Shown: piece after piece, positions 8,228 through 16,188 of the stretch | How the letters are laid out: every line of letters begins with the position of its first letter | Position numbering within the stretch: the first letter of the stretch is position 1 | Assembly (NCBI GenBank): GCA_002482525.1 | Contig: DLGC01000010.1 | Coordinates: forward strand, 78,448-142,447 | Direction: 5' to 3' | Length of the DNA stretch: 64,000 nt | Source of the DNA: Propionibacteriaceae bacterium UBA7704 | GTDB taxonomy: Bacteria; Actinomycetota; Actinomycetes; Propionibacteriales; Propionibacteriaceae | Position numbers and translations under genes: made by a program | Notes under the pieces: model-generated | The model's database searches: none | What the model was told of the DNA's origin: nothing | What the model saw: the letters and a program-made list of their open reading frames with translations, nothing else

Positions 8228-9100
8228 GTGAGCATCGCGGGGTGGTATCCAGATCCGGGCGGACAGCCGGGCAAATTCCGGTACTGGAACGGCCAGACGT
8301 GGTCAGAGCAGGTCACCGATAACCCGGCCAGTACGCCGCCACCGCCCTCGGCGGCCGGACCAGCTGCAGCAACGCCGTACGCGACGCAGTCCCGCAAACG
8401 CAACACCGGCTGGTGGATCGCCGGAGCCATCGGCGTGTTGGTCATCGGTTTGGTCATCTGGGGTCTCACGAGGGTTGTCCCCGCCCTCACCGGCGGCGAC
8501 AACCCCTGGGATCCCGGCGGCAACGCCACCTTCGACATTTGCGACACCGGCATGACGGGACCGGTCAGCACCCCCGCGATTCCGACCCGACCCGGTCAGG
8601 TAAGCACCCTGCATCTCTCCTACCCGACTCTGAGTACACCCTGGAATTCACCCAGTACCGACAATCGGGTGCCGTTCGGCACGGTCGTTGTCGGCCAGGT
8701 GGCCACAGACCAACTCGACTATGACGGCAACGGCAACAACTGGGTGTCCAGTGTGATCCTGGCTGACTTGGCGTCCGGTGACGGTTTCTCCAGTGCCCAG
8801 AACGCCGCCGAACTCAGCTACCGGTGCATCCTCGGGAAGTTCTACGGCGACAACACCGTCGACAGCAAGATCATCACCTCTGAAGCCCGCACGGTGGACG
8901 GGCACTCCGCCTGGTACATCGAGGGTCAGTTGAGTTTCCGCGTTCCGGGGCTCACCGCCACCGGGGAACGTGTCATCGTCCTGGTCGTCAATGTCAGCAA
9001 CGACACCTACTCGATGTACTACGGGTCGGTGCCCAATACCAGCGAGGCGCGACTGCCCGAGGTCCGCGCCGCCTTGAAGGAACTTACGGTCTACGAATAG
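8228..9100 (+). CDS. DUF2510 membrane-anchored protein of unknown function
   Basis: The 290-aa protein starts with a DUF2510 module (GWYPDPGGQPGKFRYWNGQ, residues 5-23), a short tryptophan-rich motif common at the N-termini of actinobacterial membrane proteins. A Pro/Ala linker and basic RKR precede one transmembrane helix (about residues 62-82). The remaining 200 residues are predicted to be outside the membrane and show no motif that I recognise; two cysteines could form a disulfide. The gene appears leaderless (see 8216-8221). It is convergent with the GH3 gene at 9111. Its function is unknown. Confidence 0.8.
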   Translation: MSIAGWYPDPGGQPGKFRYWNGQTWSEQVTDNPASTPPPPSAAGPAAATPYATQSRKRNTGWWIAGAIGVLVIGLVIWGLTRVVPALTGGDNPWDPGGNATFDICDTGMTGPVSTPAIPTRPGQVSTLHLSYPTLSTPWNSPSTDNRVPFGTVVVGQVATDQLDYDGNGNNWVSSVILADLASGDGFSSAQNAAELSYRCILGKFYGDNTVDSKIITSEARTVDGHSAWYIEGQLSFRVPGLTATGERVIVLVVNVSNDTYSMYYGSVPNTSEARLPEVRAALKELTVYE

Positions 9101-9110
9101 ACGGTGCGGC

Positions 9111-10280
9111 TCAGCCGCAGGTGATCAGCCCCAACGACTGCTTCAGGCTGAGCACCCGGGCCGTGGCTTGAGTCATCTTCTTGGCGAAGGCCGGGCTGGA
9201 CTTGGCCTTGGCCACCAGCCCGCTGGTGAAGGAACTGGCCAGCCGGGGCGTCACCGTGATGGCAAGGTCACCCCCGGCAGCAACAAAGCGGACTGCTCGC
9301 CTCTTGGCAGGCACCTTGCTCACGGCGGCAGCGACGCCGAGGTCATCGCTGATCACGACGTTCTCGAAGCCCCAGCTGCGCAGCAGACCGATCACCGTCG
9401 AAGAGAACAAGGCCGGGTTCTTCGCGTCGATGCGGGTGTAGTAGGCCGAGGAGACCATCACCGCATCGGCATCGTCAGCCACCGCATCACGGAACGGACG
9501 CAGCAGGCTCGAGTTCGCCGTGGTGGTGGTGTCGGTCACCTTCGCGGCGAAGTCGGTATTCCCAGTGACGGCACCCAGACCCGGAAAGTGCTTGACCGCG
9601 GTCGCAACGCGTCCGGACGTCATGCCGTCGCGAAAAGCGGTCACCTTCGCCGACACCGTCGCCGGGCTGGAGCCATAGCCCCGCCCGAGCCGGGCGATCG
9701 GACGGTTCTTGCTGCGGTTGGCCTTCGGCACCACATCGGCCACCGGCGCGAGATCCAGGCGCACCCCGGACTTCGCCATGGCTTTGGCGAGCTTGCGCGT
9801 CTTGGAACTCAGGGTGGCATCGCTCCACGTGGCTTGGGTGGCTGCCGAGGCCAGCGTGGGGAAGCCAGACCCGCGCAGTCGACGCACTAAGCCGCCCTCC
9901 TGGTCGGTGGCGATGAGCACCTGGTTCTTTCCGGCCCGCTGCACTGCGGCTGTCACGGCCTTCACCTGTGACACCCCGCCGGTGTAGTTCCCCATCAGGA
10001 TCACTGAACCGATCCGGTACTTCTTGATAACGGCCGCCTCACGGGAATCCAGGCTGCCGGTCACTCCGACCATCACCAATTGGCCCGCCTGCTGCTTGAG
10101 ATTCATGCCGGCGGCACGCACCGTGCACGCCGCGGATACCGCGGTGGCGCTCGGGTTCGATCCCGTCGTAACGGAGGCGGCAGCTGCCGATGGGGACGGT
10201 GCGCCCGCGCAGCCCGAGCCGATCACCAGTGCGCCACTCACCAAGGCGGCCGCCCAGACCATCGCCACTCGACGTGCCAT
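9111..10280 (-). CDS. Glycoside hydrolase family 3 lipoprotein (NagZ/LpqI-like)
   Basis: Predicted exported beta-N-acetylhexosaminidase-type enzyme acting on cell-wall sugars, 389 aa. A signal peptide ends at SGC (Cys24), a somewhat degenerate lipobox. GH3 motifs are TDQEGGLVRRL, KHFPGLG and ISDDLG (Asp312/Asp313, the catalytic nucleophile region). The NagZ pattern KHFPGHG followed by DSH is altered to KHFPGLGAVTGNTDF, so the usual Asp-His acid/base pair is not evident. The start ATG follows GGAGG by eight bases and lies three bases after the mtr stop, so both genes probably share a transcript. Confidence 0.85.
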   Translation of the reverse strand: MARRVAMVWAAALVSGALVIGSGCAGAPSPSAAAASVTTGSNPSATAVSAACTVRAAGMNLKQQAGQLVMVGVTGSLDSREAAVIKKYRIGSVILMGNYTGGVSQVKAVTAAVQRAGKNQVLIATDQEGGLVRRLRGSGFPTLASAATQATWSDATLSSKTRKLAKAMAKSGVRLDLAPVADVVPKANRSKNRPIARLGRGYGSSPATVSAKVTAFRDGMTSGRVATAVKHFPGLGAVTGNTDFAAKVTDTTTTANSSLLRPFRDAVADDADAVMVSSAYYTRIDAKNPALFSSTVIGLLRSWGFENVVISDDLGVAAAVSKVPAKRRAVRFVAAGGDLAITVTPRLASSFTSGLVAKAKSSPAFAKKMTQATARVLSLKQSLGLITCG

Positions 10281-10283
10281 ATC

Positions 10284-11681
10284 TCATGCCTCCGTGTTCA
10301 GCTCAAGGTCCAGCAAGGCGTTCTCCACGACCTCCGGCAGTGCCGGATGAATCCAATACTGCGCCGTCGCCATGGTGACCGCATCAATGCCGGTACTCAT
10401 CGCTTGGATGACCGGTTGAATCAGGATCGAGGCCTGGGGTCCGATGATGTGACCACCCAGCAGCCGTCCGGTGCCTCGTTCGGCGATGATCTTGGCGAAG
10501 TGGTCGGTGTCCTCCATGGCCCAGCCATAGGCCACACCGCCGTAGTCGCGCACCCCGACGGTGTAGTCCAACCCCTGCTCGCGGCACTGCTCCTCGGTCA
10601 ACCCGACCCAGGCCATTTGGGGCCCGCTGAAAACTGCGCGGGGCACGAACCGGTGATCGGCGGTGATCGGATCGGTGGGGTGCAGCACGTTGTGCCGCAC
10701 CACTTTCGCCTCGCGGTTGGCCACATGGCGCAGCTGCCACGCAGAGCAGACATCACCCAAGGCATAGATTCCCTCGGCAGTGGTTCGCTGATAGTCGTCC
10801 ACGACGACCAATCCGGTGTCGACGTCGACATCGACTCCGGTGCGATGCAGATCGAGGGTGTCCGAGTTGGGCACTCGCCCGGTCGCCACGAGTACCTGCT
10901 CGGCGCCGAAGGAGTATTCGATGCCGTCGTCGTCGACGGTGCCGACCTCGACACCGCGTTCGGTTCCCTCGATCCAGGACACGTGCTGCCCCAGCCGCAG
11001 CACCACCCGTCGACTCAGCAGTTCGGTGAACCGCTGCGACATCGCGCCGTCCGCCGTGCGCAGCAGCTTCTCACCACGGTGCAGGATCGTCACCTGAGTG
11101 CCGCAGGCGGCAAAGATGTGCGCGAACTCTGCTGCGACCATGCCGCCGCCCAGGATGATCAGCGATGCCGGCGCCGCGGGAAGCCGCATGATGGTGTCGG
11201 AGGTATGGATCCGATCAGCGAGCTGCGGATCCTCGATCCCGGTCACTGCCGGCAGATGTGGACGCGATCCGGCGGCGATGACGAAGCGGTCGGCGCTGAT
11301 CCGCTCACTGCCCACCTGGAGCAACTTCGGAGCCACGAACCGTGCCTGATCTCGAAACAGGGTGACATTCGACTGTCGGCGGCGGAATTCTTCCTCGGAA
11401 TCGGCCGCCGCATCGATGCGTCCGAACACGCGCTCGCGCACCGCCGTCCAGTCCATGCTGATCGTGTCTGCGCTGACTCCCAGCGCGGACGCCTGGCGGG
11501 CAGCCTCGACAACATCAGCGGGGTAGACGAACATCTTGGTCGGAATACAGCCCACATTCAGGCAGGTCACGCCAAACCAACGCTGCCCATCGACGAGCGC
11601 CACTTTCCAATCGGAAAAGCGCTTGGTGATCACGGTGTTCCCAGTCCCGGACCCGATCACACACAGGTCGAAGTCAGCCAT
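10284..11681 (-). CDS. mtr: Mycothione reductase
   Basis: NADPH-dependent flavoprotein that reduces mycothiol disulfide (465 aa). The FAD-binding motif GSGTGN is at residues 9-14 and the redox-active pair is in CLNVGCIPTK near residue 40. A second dinucleotide motif, LGGGMVAAEFAH, binds NADPH, and the C-terminal HPALPEVVENA holds the active-site histidine of the disulfide reductase family. The GTGNTVI N-terminus and the early cysteine motif distinguish it from lipoamide dehydrogenase. The frame stays open upstream into the next gene, but the ATG at 11681 has GATGGGGG before it and gives the family N-terminus. It functions with MshD in thiol homeostasis. Confidence 0.93.
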   Translation of the reverse strand: MADFDLCVIGSGTGNTVITKRFSDWKVALVDGQRWFGVTCLNVGCIPTKMFVYPADVVEAARQASALGVSADTISMDWTAVRERVFGRIDAAADSEEEFRRRQSNVTLFRDQARFVAPKLLQVGSERISADRFVIAAGSRPHLPAVTGIEDPQLADRIHTSDTIMRLPAAPASLIILGGGMVAAEFAHIFAACGTQVTILHRGEKLLRTADGAMSQRFTELLSRRVVLRLGQHVSWIEGTERGVEVGTVDDDGIEYSFGAEQVLVATGRVPNSDTLDLHRTGVDVDVDTGLVVVDDYQRTTAEGIYALGDVCSAWQLRHVANREAKVVRHNVLHPTDPITADHRFVPRAVFSGPQMAWVGLTEEQCREQGLDYTVGVRDYGGVAYGWAMEDTDHFAKIIAERGTGRLLGGHIIGPQASILIQPVIQAMSTGIDAVTMATAQYWIHPALPEVVENALLDLELNTEA

Positions 11682-11716
11682 GCCCCCATCTTCCCATGCC
11701 ACACCAGACCCCACTC

Positions 11717-11777
11717 TGCGCTCGATACCTGCTCTTTGCGCTCGAAATTTCGGGCGCAAAGACCGTTTTCGAGCGCA
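11717..11777. repeat. Intergenic inverted-repeat element built on TGCGCTCGA
   Basis: Three copies of TGCGCTCGA lie within 61 bases: direct at 11717-11725 and 11737-11745, and inverted within 11766-11777. The middle copy is inside a 26-base nested palindrome (11735-11760) whose outer arms are TTTGCGC and GCGCAAA and whose core is CGAAATTTCG. It lies between the mtr start and the 3' end of the upstream phosphatase gene. It could be a terminator, an operator for mtr, or a copy of a dispersed extragenic repeat. Confidence 0.6.
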
Positions 11778-11799
11778 GGGTGCGGGGAGGGACGCGGGG

Positions 11800-12447
11800 C
11801 TAGGCGCCGGGGCGGAAGCGGCGCTTCTTAGGGGGGTAGAGGTCGGCGGCGGGCTCGGCGTAGGACACCGAGACCACATCGTCACCGTCGAAGGTGAAGG
11901 TGGTGACGCTGGCCAGCCGGGTTTCGCGTTTGCGTGGGTCATGAACCAGGTTGCGACCCTCGGCCCAGCTGCGTGCCATCCAGATCGGGAGTTCGTGAGC
12001 GACAATCAGCGACTCGCCATCGACTGCCGCGGCGGCGGCATCGACCAGGGCGGTGCGCATGCGGGCCACAATCGAGGGGTACGGTTCCCCCCACGACGGA
12101 CGCAGCGGGTTGCGCAACGCCCACCAACTGGACGGCTTGAGGAGCAGTTGGTTGTACTTGCCGAAGCTCTTGCCCTCGAATACGTTGGCCGCTTCGATGA
12201 CACGCTCATCGATGCCGACTCCGAGCTCGGGATGCGCGGCCGCAATCGGGGCCATGGTCTCCTGAGCCCGCTGCAACGGCGAACTCACCAGATGAACCAA
12301 GGGCGCGTCGGCGAAGTACTCTCCGAGGCGCTCGGCCATCTGCTTGCCCAGATCGGACAGGCCGTAGCCGGGCAGCCGTCCGTACAGCACCGACTCGGGG
12401 TTGTACACCTGCCCGTGCCTCACCAGATGAACGATCCGGGGTGCCAT
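11800..12447 (-). CDS. Histidine phosphatase family protein (phosphoglycerate mutase-like)
   Basis: A 215-aa single-domain enzyme. The catalytic motif HLVRHGQV is at the N-terminus (residues 6-13), SSPLQRAQET supplies the second arginine region, and the late conserved histidine is in IVAHELPIW. This places it in the branch that removes phosphate from small molecules or acts as a cofactor-dependent mutase; the substrate cannot be told. The ATG at 12447 follows GAGGAG and was preferred over an upstream in-frame start at 12489. The C-terminus is basic. Confidence 0.85.
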   Translation of the reverse strand: MAPRIVHLVRHGQVYNPESVLYGRLPGYGLSDLGKQMAERLGEYFADAPLVHLVSSPLQRAQETMAPIAAAHPELGVGIDERVIEAANVFEGKSFGKYNQLLLKPSSWWALRNPLRPSWGEPYPSIVARMRTALVDAAAAAVDGESLIVAHELPIWMARSWAEGRNLVHDPRKRETRLASVTTFTFDGDDVVSVSYAEPAADLYPPKKRRFRPGA

Positions 12448-12570
12448 GGGTCTCCTCGCTTCGCTATCGCGGCCAACTATAGGCAGCACACAACGACGTT
12501 CCCGGCCTTGGCGGAACGTGGTGGGCTTTGTGGGCGCTACCGGTGTTGGTCACGGCCGGTAGCAGATGGC

Positions 12571-12672
12571 TTACTTGCCCGCGCGACGACGCTGAATGCG
12601 CGTCTTCTTCAGAAGCTTACGGTGCTTCTTCTTCGCCATCCGCTTGCGGCGCTTCTTGATGACCGAACCCAC
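12571..12672 (-). CDS. Small ribosomal subunit protein bS22 (AURKAIP1/COX24 domain)
   Basis: A 33-residue, extremely basic protein starting with GTG: it begins MGSVIKKRRKRMAKKKHRK and ends RRRAGK. This matches the tiny actinobacterial protein found in mycobacterial 30S subunits as bS22. GAGG lies about eight bases before the start. The HTH gene upstream on the same strand is its usual neighbour in actinobacteria. It is too short for usual gene-length cut-offs and easily missed. Confidence 0.92.
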   Translation of the reverse strand: MGSVIKKRRKRMAKKKHRKLLKKTRIQRRRAGK

Positions 12673-12810
12673 TGGCAGGACCTCTTTCGACTCCGCTTCA
12701 CGATGAAGCGGCACGTTTTGATGGTTGCGGGCTGCCACGCAGCCCGAACTGAACGGCTGGTCAATCCAGCCGAGGTACGATCTTACTTCACCGGGACTGC
12801 CGGGCTGAAA

Positions 12811-13014
12811 TCAGCCAGCCTGATAGTAGGAACCCCGCAGGTAGGCGTCCACCGCGTGTTCGGGAACCCGGAAGTTCCGACCGAATCGCACGGCCTCCAG
12901 ATCGCCGCAGTGGATCAACCGGTACACCGACATCCGCGACACCCGCAGCATCGCCGCAACCTCAGCCACCTTCAGAAATCTGACATTTCCGATACCGGTG
13001 ACTGCTTCATTCAT
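12811..13014 (-). CDS. Small helix-turn-helix (excisionase/MerR-type) DNA-binding protein
   Basis: A 67-aa protein consisting almost wholly of a winged helix-turn-helix of the excisionase/BldC type: FLKVAEVAAMLRVSRMSVYRL at 13-33, followed by the wing GDLEAVRFGRNFRVPEHAV. No effector or dimerisation domain is present. It lies between proC and bS22 on the same strand, an arrangement common in actinobacteria. The short inverted repeat at 13039-13053, just upstream, could be an autoregulatory site. The regulated genes are not known from the sequence. Confidence 0.88.
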   Translation of the reverse strand: MNEAVTGIGNVRFLKVAEVAAMLRVSRMSVYRLIHCGDLEAVRFGRNFRVPEHAVDAYLRGSYYQAG

Positions 13015-13038
13015 GGCTGCTGCTTTCTCCCGCCGGAC

Positions 13039-13053
13039 TCACCGCCGTGGTGA
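13039..13053. promoter_or_regulatory. Inverted repeat upstream of the small HTH gene
   Basis: TCACC and GGTGA flank a five-base spacer, ending 24 bases before the HTH start codon on the minus strand. Position and symmetry suit an operator, possibly for the HTH protein itself. Such short repeats also occur by chance. Confidence 0.3.
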
Positions 13054-13164
13054 ACCGTGCCAGACACCCTAGTGCCAATCACGGGTACCAGGGGAAGACT
13101 TCTGGTGAACTCATCACGCATCCAGACATCATCTTCAGCGATGCAGCGAGATCGGTGTTTCCAA

Positions 13165-13965
13165 TTACGACGAAGCCAACTCCTGGCTTCGATCACGAGC
13201 CGCCTCGAGGGCCGCGATGAAGGCCGACTTGACCGCATGATCATCCAGTTTGCGCAGCGCTGCGGCGGTGGTCCCTCCCGGCGAGGTCACCATTTCCCGC
13301 AAGGTGGTCGCGCTGCGCTCGGACTCGTCGAGCAGCTTCGCCGAGCCCACCAAGGTCTGGACGGCCAGCGTGGTCGCAATGTCACGAGGCAGACCCAGGA
13401 ACACACCGGCATCGATCATCGCCTCGACGACGTAGAAGATGTAAGCCGGACCGGAACCGGAAACCGCTGTCACGGCGTCCTGGTACTTCTCGGGGACGGT
13501 CACGACAGCGCCGATCGGCGACAGCAGACCGGTGACGAACCTCAGATGCTCAGCACTGGCCTCCAGTCCAGCGGAAATCGCTGCCATACCGGCATCGACC
13601 TGCGCTGGAGTATTCGGCATGACTCGAACCACCGGGGTTCCCGCGGGAAGGGCGGACTCGATGCGGGAGGTGGTCACACCGGCGCACAGGGACACCACCA
13701 AGGTCCCGGTACGCAGCGCGGCGCCGACCTGCGGCAGCAGCGCGGCGAGATCCTGCGGCTTCACGACGATCACCACGGTGTCGGCAGCTGCCACGGCCTT
13801 GGCCAACGGCGCCGAACCCACGGCGTAGGTGGTGGCGATCTCGTCCAGCCGAGGCTGGTATCGGTCCACCGCCGTGATCTGATCGGCGCTCCAGCCGCCG
13901 CGCAGCAATCCGGCAATAACGGTCTCGCCCATGACACCGGCGCCGACGACAGCCAGGGCGCTCAT
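13165..13965 (-). CDS. proC: Pyrroline-5-carboxylate reductase
   Basis: Reduces pyrroline-5-carboxylate to proline with NAD(P)H, the last step of proline synthesis. The 266-aa length is normal. The Rossmann motif VVGAGVMGETVIAGLL is at residues 6-21, VRVMPNTPAQV is in the middle, and the C-terminal P5CR signature lies in VSGSGPAYIFYVVEAM and the following helix up to SPGGTTAAAL. The start overlaps the asd stop by four bases (ATGA), so proline and aspartate-family genes are co-transcribed here. Confidence 0.96.
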   Translation of the reverse strand: MSALAVVGAGVMGETVIAGLLRGGWSADQITAVDRYQPRLDEIATTYAVGSAPLAKAVAAADTVVIVVKPQDLAALLPQVGAALRTGTLVVSLCAGVTTSRIESALPAGTPVVRVMPNTPAQVDAGMAAISAGLEASAEHLRFVTGLLSPIGAVVTVPEKYQDAVTAVSGSGPAYIFYVVEAMIDAGVFLGLPRDIATTLAVQTLVGSAKLLDESERSATTLREMVTSPGGTTAAALRKLDDHAVKSAFIAALEAARDRSQELASS

Positions 13966-14984
13966 CGGGAGGCCACCACTTCGGCGATCTGCACCGCGTT
14001 CAGCGCAGCACCCTTGCGCAGGTTGTCGCCTACGACGAACAGCACCAGGCCGCGGCCATCGGGGACGGATTGATCGACACGGATCCGACCGGCGTAGCAG
14101 GCATCCTGGCCGGCTCCGTGAAGCGGGGTCGGTACGTCGGAGAGCACGACGCCGGGGGCGTGGGACAACAACTCTGTGGCTCGTGCCACGCTCAGTGCCT
14201 GATCAAACTCGGCGTGGATGCTCAGCGAATGCCCAGTGAAGACCGGGACCCGCACGCAGGTACCGGCGACCAACAGCCCAGGAAGGTGCAGGATGCGGCG
14301 GGACTCATTGCGCAGCTTCTGCTCCTCATCGGTTTCGCCCCAGCCGTCGTCGACGATGGAGCCGGCCAGCGGCACCACATTGAATGCGATCGGCGCGACA
14401 TAGGGTGCCGGGTTGACCGGGGGGAGCACGCTGCCGTCCAGAGCCAGGCGCTCCGGTTCGACGGCGGCGGCGACCTGATCAGCCAAGGCACGCACCCCGG
14501 CCAGCCCGGAGCCGGACACTGCCTGATAGGTGGCGACCTTCAACCGTTGCAGCCCGGCTTCGTCGTGCAGAGGCTTGAGGACGGGCATGGCGGCCATCGT
14601 GGTGCAGTTCGGGTTGGCGATGATGCCCTTAGGAGTGTTGAAGGCGTCCTCGGGGTTGACCTCGCTCACCACGAGCGGCACCTCGGGATCCTTGCGCCAG
14701 GCCGAGGAGTTGTCCACGACGATGGCTCCGGCCGCGGCCACCTGTGGTGCGTACTGTCGCGACATGGACGCACCGGCGGAGAACAACGCAATGTCCAACC
14801 CGGCGAAGTCGGCGGTCGCGGTGTCCTCGACCACCACCTCGGTGTCGGCCCACGGCAGCTTCTGACCTGCTGATCGAGCCGAAGAGAAGAATCGAATCTC
14901 GTCCACTGGGAAACCCCGCTCAGCCAACAGGGTACGCATCACCCTGCCGACCTGACCGGTGGCACCGAATACTCCTACGCGCAT
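13962..14984 (-). CDS. asd: Aspartate-semialdehyde dehydrogenase
   Basis: Makes aspartate semialdehyde from aspartyl phosphate, feeding lysine, diaminopimelate, threonine and methionine. The protein has 340 aa. The NADP-binding motif GATGQVGRVM is at residues 6-15, and the catalytic cysteine is Cys127 in NPNCTTM. The substrate-site element TYQAVSGSG follows. No aspartate kinase gene is adjacent in the window. The stop overlaps the proC start by four bases. Confidence 0.96.
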   Translation of the reverse strand: MRVGVFGATGQVGRVMRTLLAERGFPVDEIRFFSSARSAGQKLPWADTEVVVEDTATADFAGLDIALFSAGASMSRQYAPQVAAAGAIVVDNSSAWRKDPEVPLVVSEVNPEDAFNTPKGIIANPNCTTMAAMPVLKPLHDEAGLQRLKVATYQAVSGSGLAGVRALADQVAAAVEPERLALDGSVLPPVNPAPYVAPIAFNVVPLAGSIVDDGWGETDEEQKLRNESRRILHLPGLLVAGTCVRVPVFTGHSLSIHAEFDQALSVARATELLSHAPGVVLSDVPTPLHGAGQDACYAGRIRVDQSVPDGRGLVLFVVGDNLRKGAALNAVQIAEVVASR

Positions 14985-15041
14985 GGGCTAAGCCTACCGA
15001 CCAGGCAGGACGTGCCCATCTCGATGCCAGCCGGGGGCACC

Positions 15042-15395
15042 TCAGCGCAGGCTTCGCCGCTGGAAGTCCTCGAACAGGCCGCCGGTGCTGGTCAACGTGC
15101 CCCGGTCACCGTCGGTGAGCAATCCGTAGACCTCACCGGGTACCGACAGTTCGACGCGGCTGCCGTCGGAGCGCTCGAAGGTGAGGTAGTACTGCTGACG
15201 CGTCAGCACATTGCCGCTGGCATCAGCTCGCTTACCGACGACAGTCACGTCCTCGTGCTGCCTCGGTGACGTCAACTCTTCGGAAGCGGCCGACCTTTTC
15301 AGGGACCGCGACGCAGCCCAGTACACGATCAGGACGAAACCAGCTAGGCCCCCGACCACCAGGACGAGCAGCACGATCGCGAACATCATGGACAC
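15042..15395 (-). CDS. DUF2500-like small membrane protein
   Basis: A 117-aa protein with one N-terminal transmembrane helix (about residues 4-28) and a soluble domain. The pattern QYYLTFERSDGSRVEL...YGLLTDGDRGTL resembles the DUF2500/YhhM family. A GLFEDFQR tail follows. The biochemical role of the family is unknown. It stands between asd and the CPBP protease gene on the same strand. Confidence 0.75.
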   Translation of the reverse strand: MSMMFAIVLLVLVVGGLAGFVLIVYWAASRSLKRSAASEELTSPRQHEDVTVVGKRADASGNVLTRQQYYLTFERSDGSRVELSVPGEVYGLLTDGDRGTLTSTGGLFEDFQRRSLR

Positions 15396-15411
15396 GCTGG
15401 CCAGCCTACCG

Positions 15412-16188
15412 TCACAGCCAGGAGACCAATGGTGCTATCAACGCATAGCCCACGAAGGCGAACAGGTCCAGGAGGAAATGAGTGACCACCAGTGGACCCA
15501 CCCGTTTGACCTTGAGATAGATAAGACCGAACGCCAGTCCCATCACAAGGTTGCCGATGAAACCCCCAAACCCCTGGTAGAGGTGATAGCTGCCACGCAC
15601 CAGCGCACTGGAGACCACCACAACCCACACCGGCCAGCGCAGCTGCAGCGTCCGGGTGAACCAGAAGCCGATCATGATGACTTCTTCCAAGATCGCGTTC
15701 ATCGCCGCGGCACCGACGAGCACGGGAACCGTCCACCAGTTCTCGGCCAGGTTCGCCGGCGAGACGGTGGTGTTGATGCCGATTTGCCGGGCCACCAGGT
15801 AGAAGGCGAGGCCCGGAATGCCCACCGCTGCGGCCAGGCCGAAGCCCCAGCCGAAGTCGAATCGCTTATGACTCAGATCCAGGCCGATGCCGCGGAAATC
15901 CCCACTGAGCTTCAACAGATAGATCGCCAGCAAAGCCGGCACGACCGGAAACACCAAGCCGGCGAGTTGGTAGGCCAGATCCAGCCAAGGACGGTCCGGC
16001 GTGACGGAATTGTTGATCTGCGTGGTCTGCTGATTAAGCGCAATTTCGCGAGTGAGTTTGTCGATGATCGACAGGATCGAGTACACCGCGGACGAGCCCA
16101 GCGACACACCGAGGACCAGCAGCAGCTCCACACCGGGGCGCTGCCGCAGCGGCACCTCCGATTGAAGAGCGGCCTCAGGGGTGGTCAC
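15412..16188 (-). CDS. CPBP-family intramembrane metalloprotease-like protein
   Basis: A 258-aa polytopic protein with about seven hydrophobic segments. Motif 1 of the CPBP/Abi family is present as LEEVIMIGFW; the usual arginine of EExxxR is replaced by isoleucine, as is common in one actinobacterial subgroup. Motif 2 is RGSYHLYQG, with the conserved histidine. The family includes prenyl endopeptidases and proteins tied to bacteriocin immunity; no substrate can be assigned here. The GTG start overlaps the upstream gene's TGA (GTGA), so the two are translationally coupled. Confidence 0.8.
   Translation of the reverse strand: MTTPEAALQSEVPLRQRPGVELLLVLGVSLGSSAVYSILSIIDKLTREIALNQQTTQINNSVTPDRPWLDLAYQLAGLVFPVVPALLAIYLLKLSGDFRGIGLDLSHKRFDFGWGFGLAAAVGIPGLAFYLVARQIGINTTVSPANLAENWWTVPVLVGAAAMNAILEEVIMIGFWFTRTLQLRWPVWVVVVSSALVRGSYHLYQGFGGFIGNLVMGLAFGLIYLKVKRVGPLVVTHFLLDLFAFVGYALIAPLVSWL

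Noticed and set aside
10080..11831. Plus-strand open frame of 583 codons
   Set aside because: It runs antisense to mycothione reductase and the GH3 gene. Its composition is that of a high-GC shadow frame and it has no known motif.
15412..16188. CPBP protein taken as a bacteriocin immunity gene
   Set aside because: No bacteriocin precursor or ABC exporter gene lies nearby, and the family is common among housekeeping membrane proteins.
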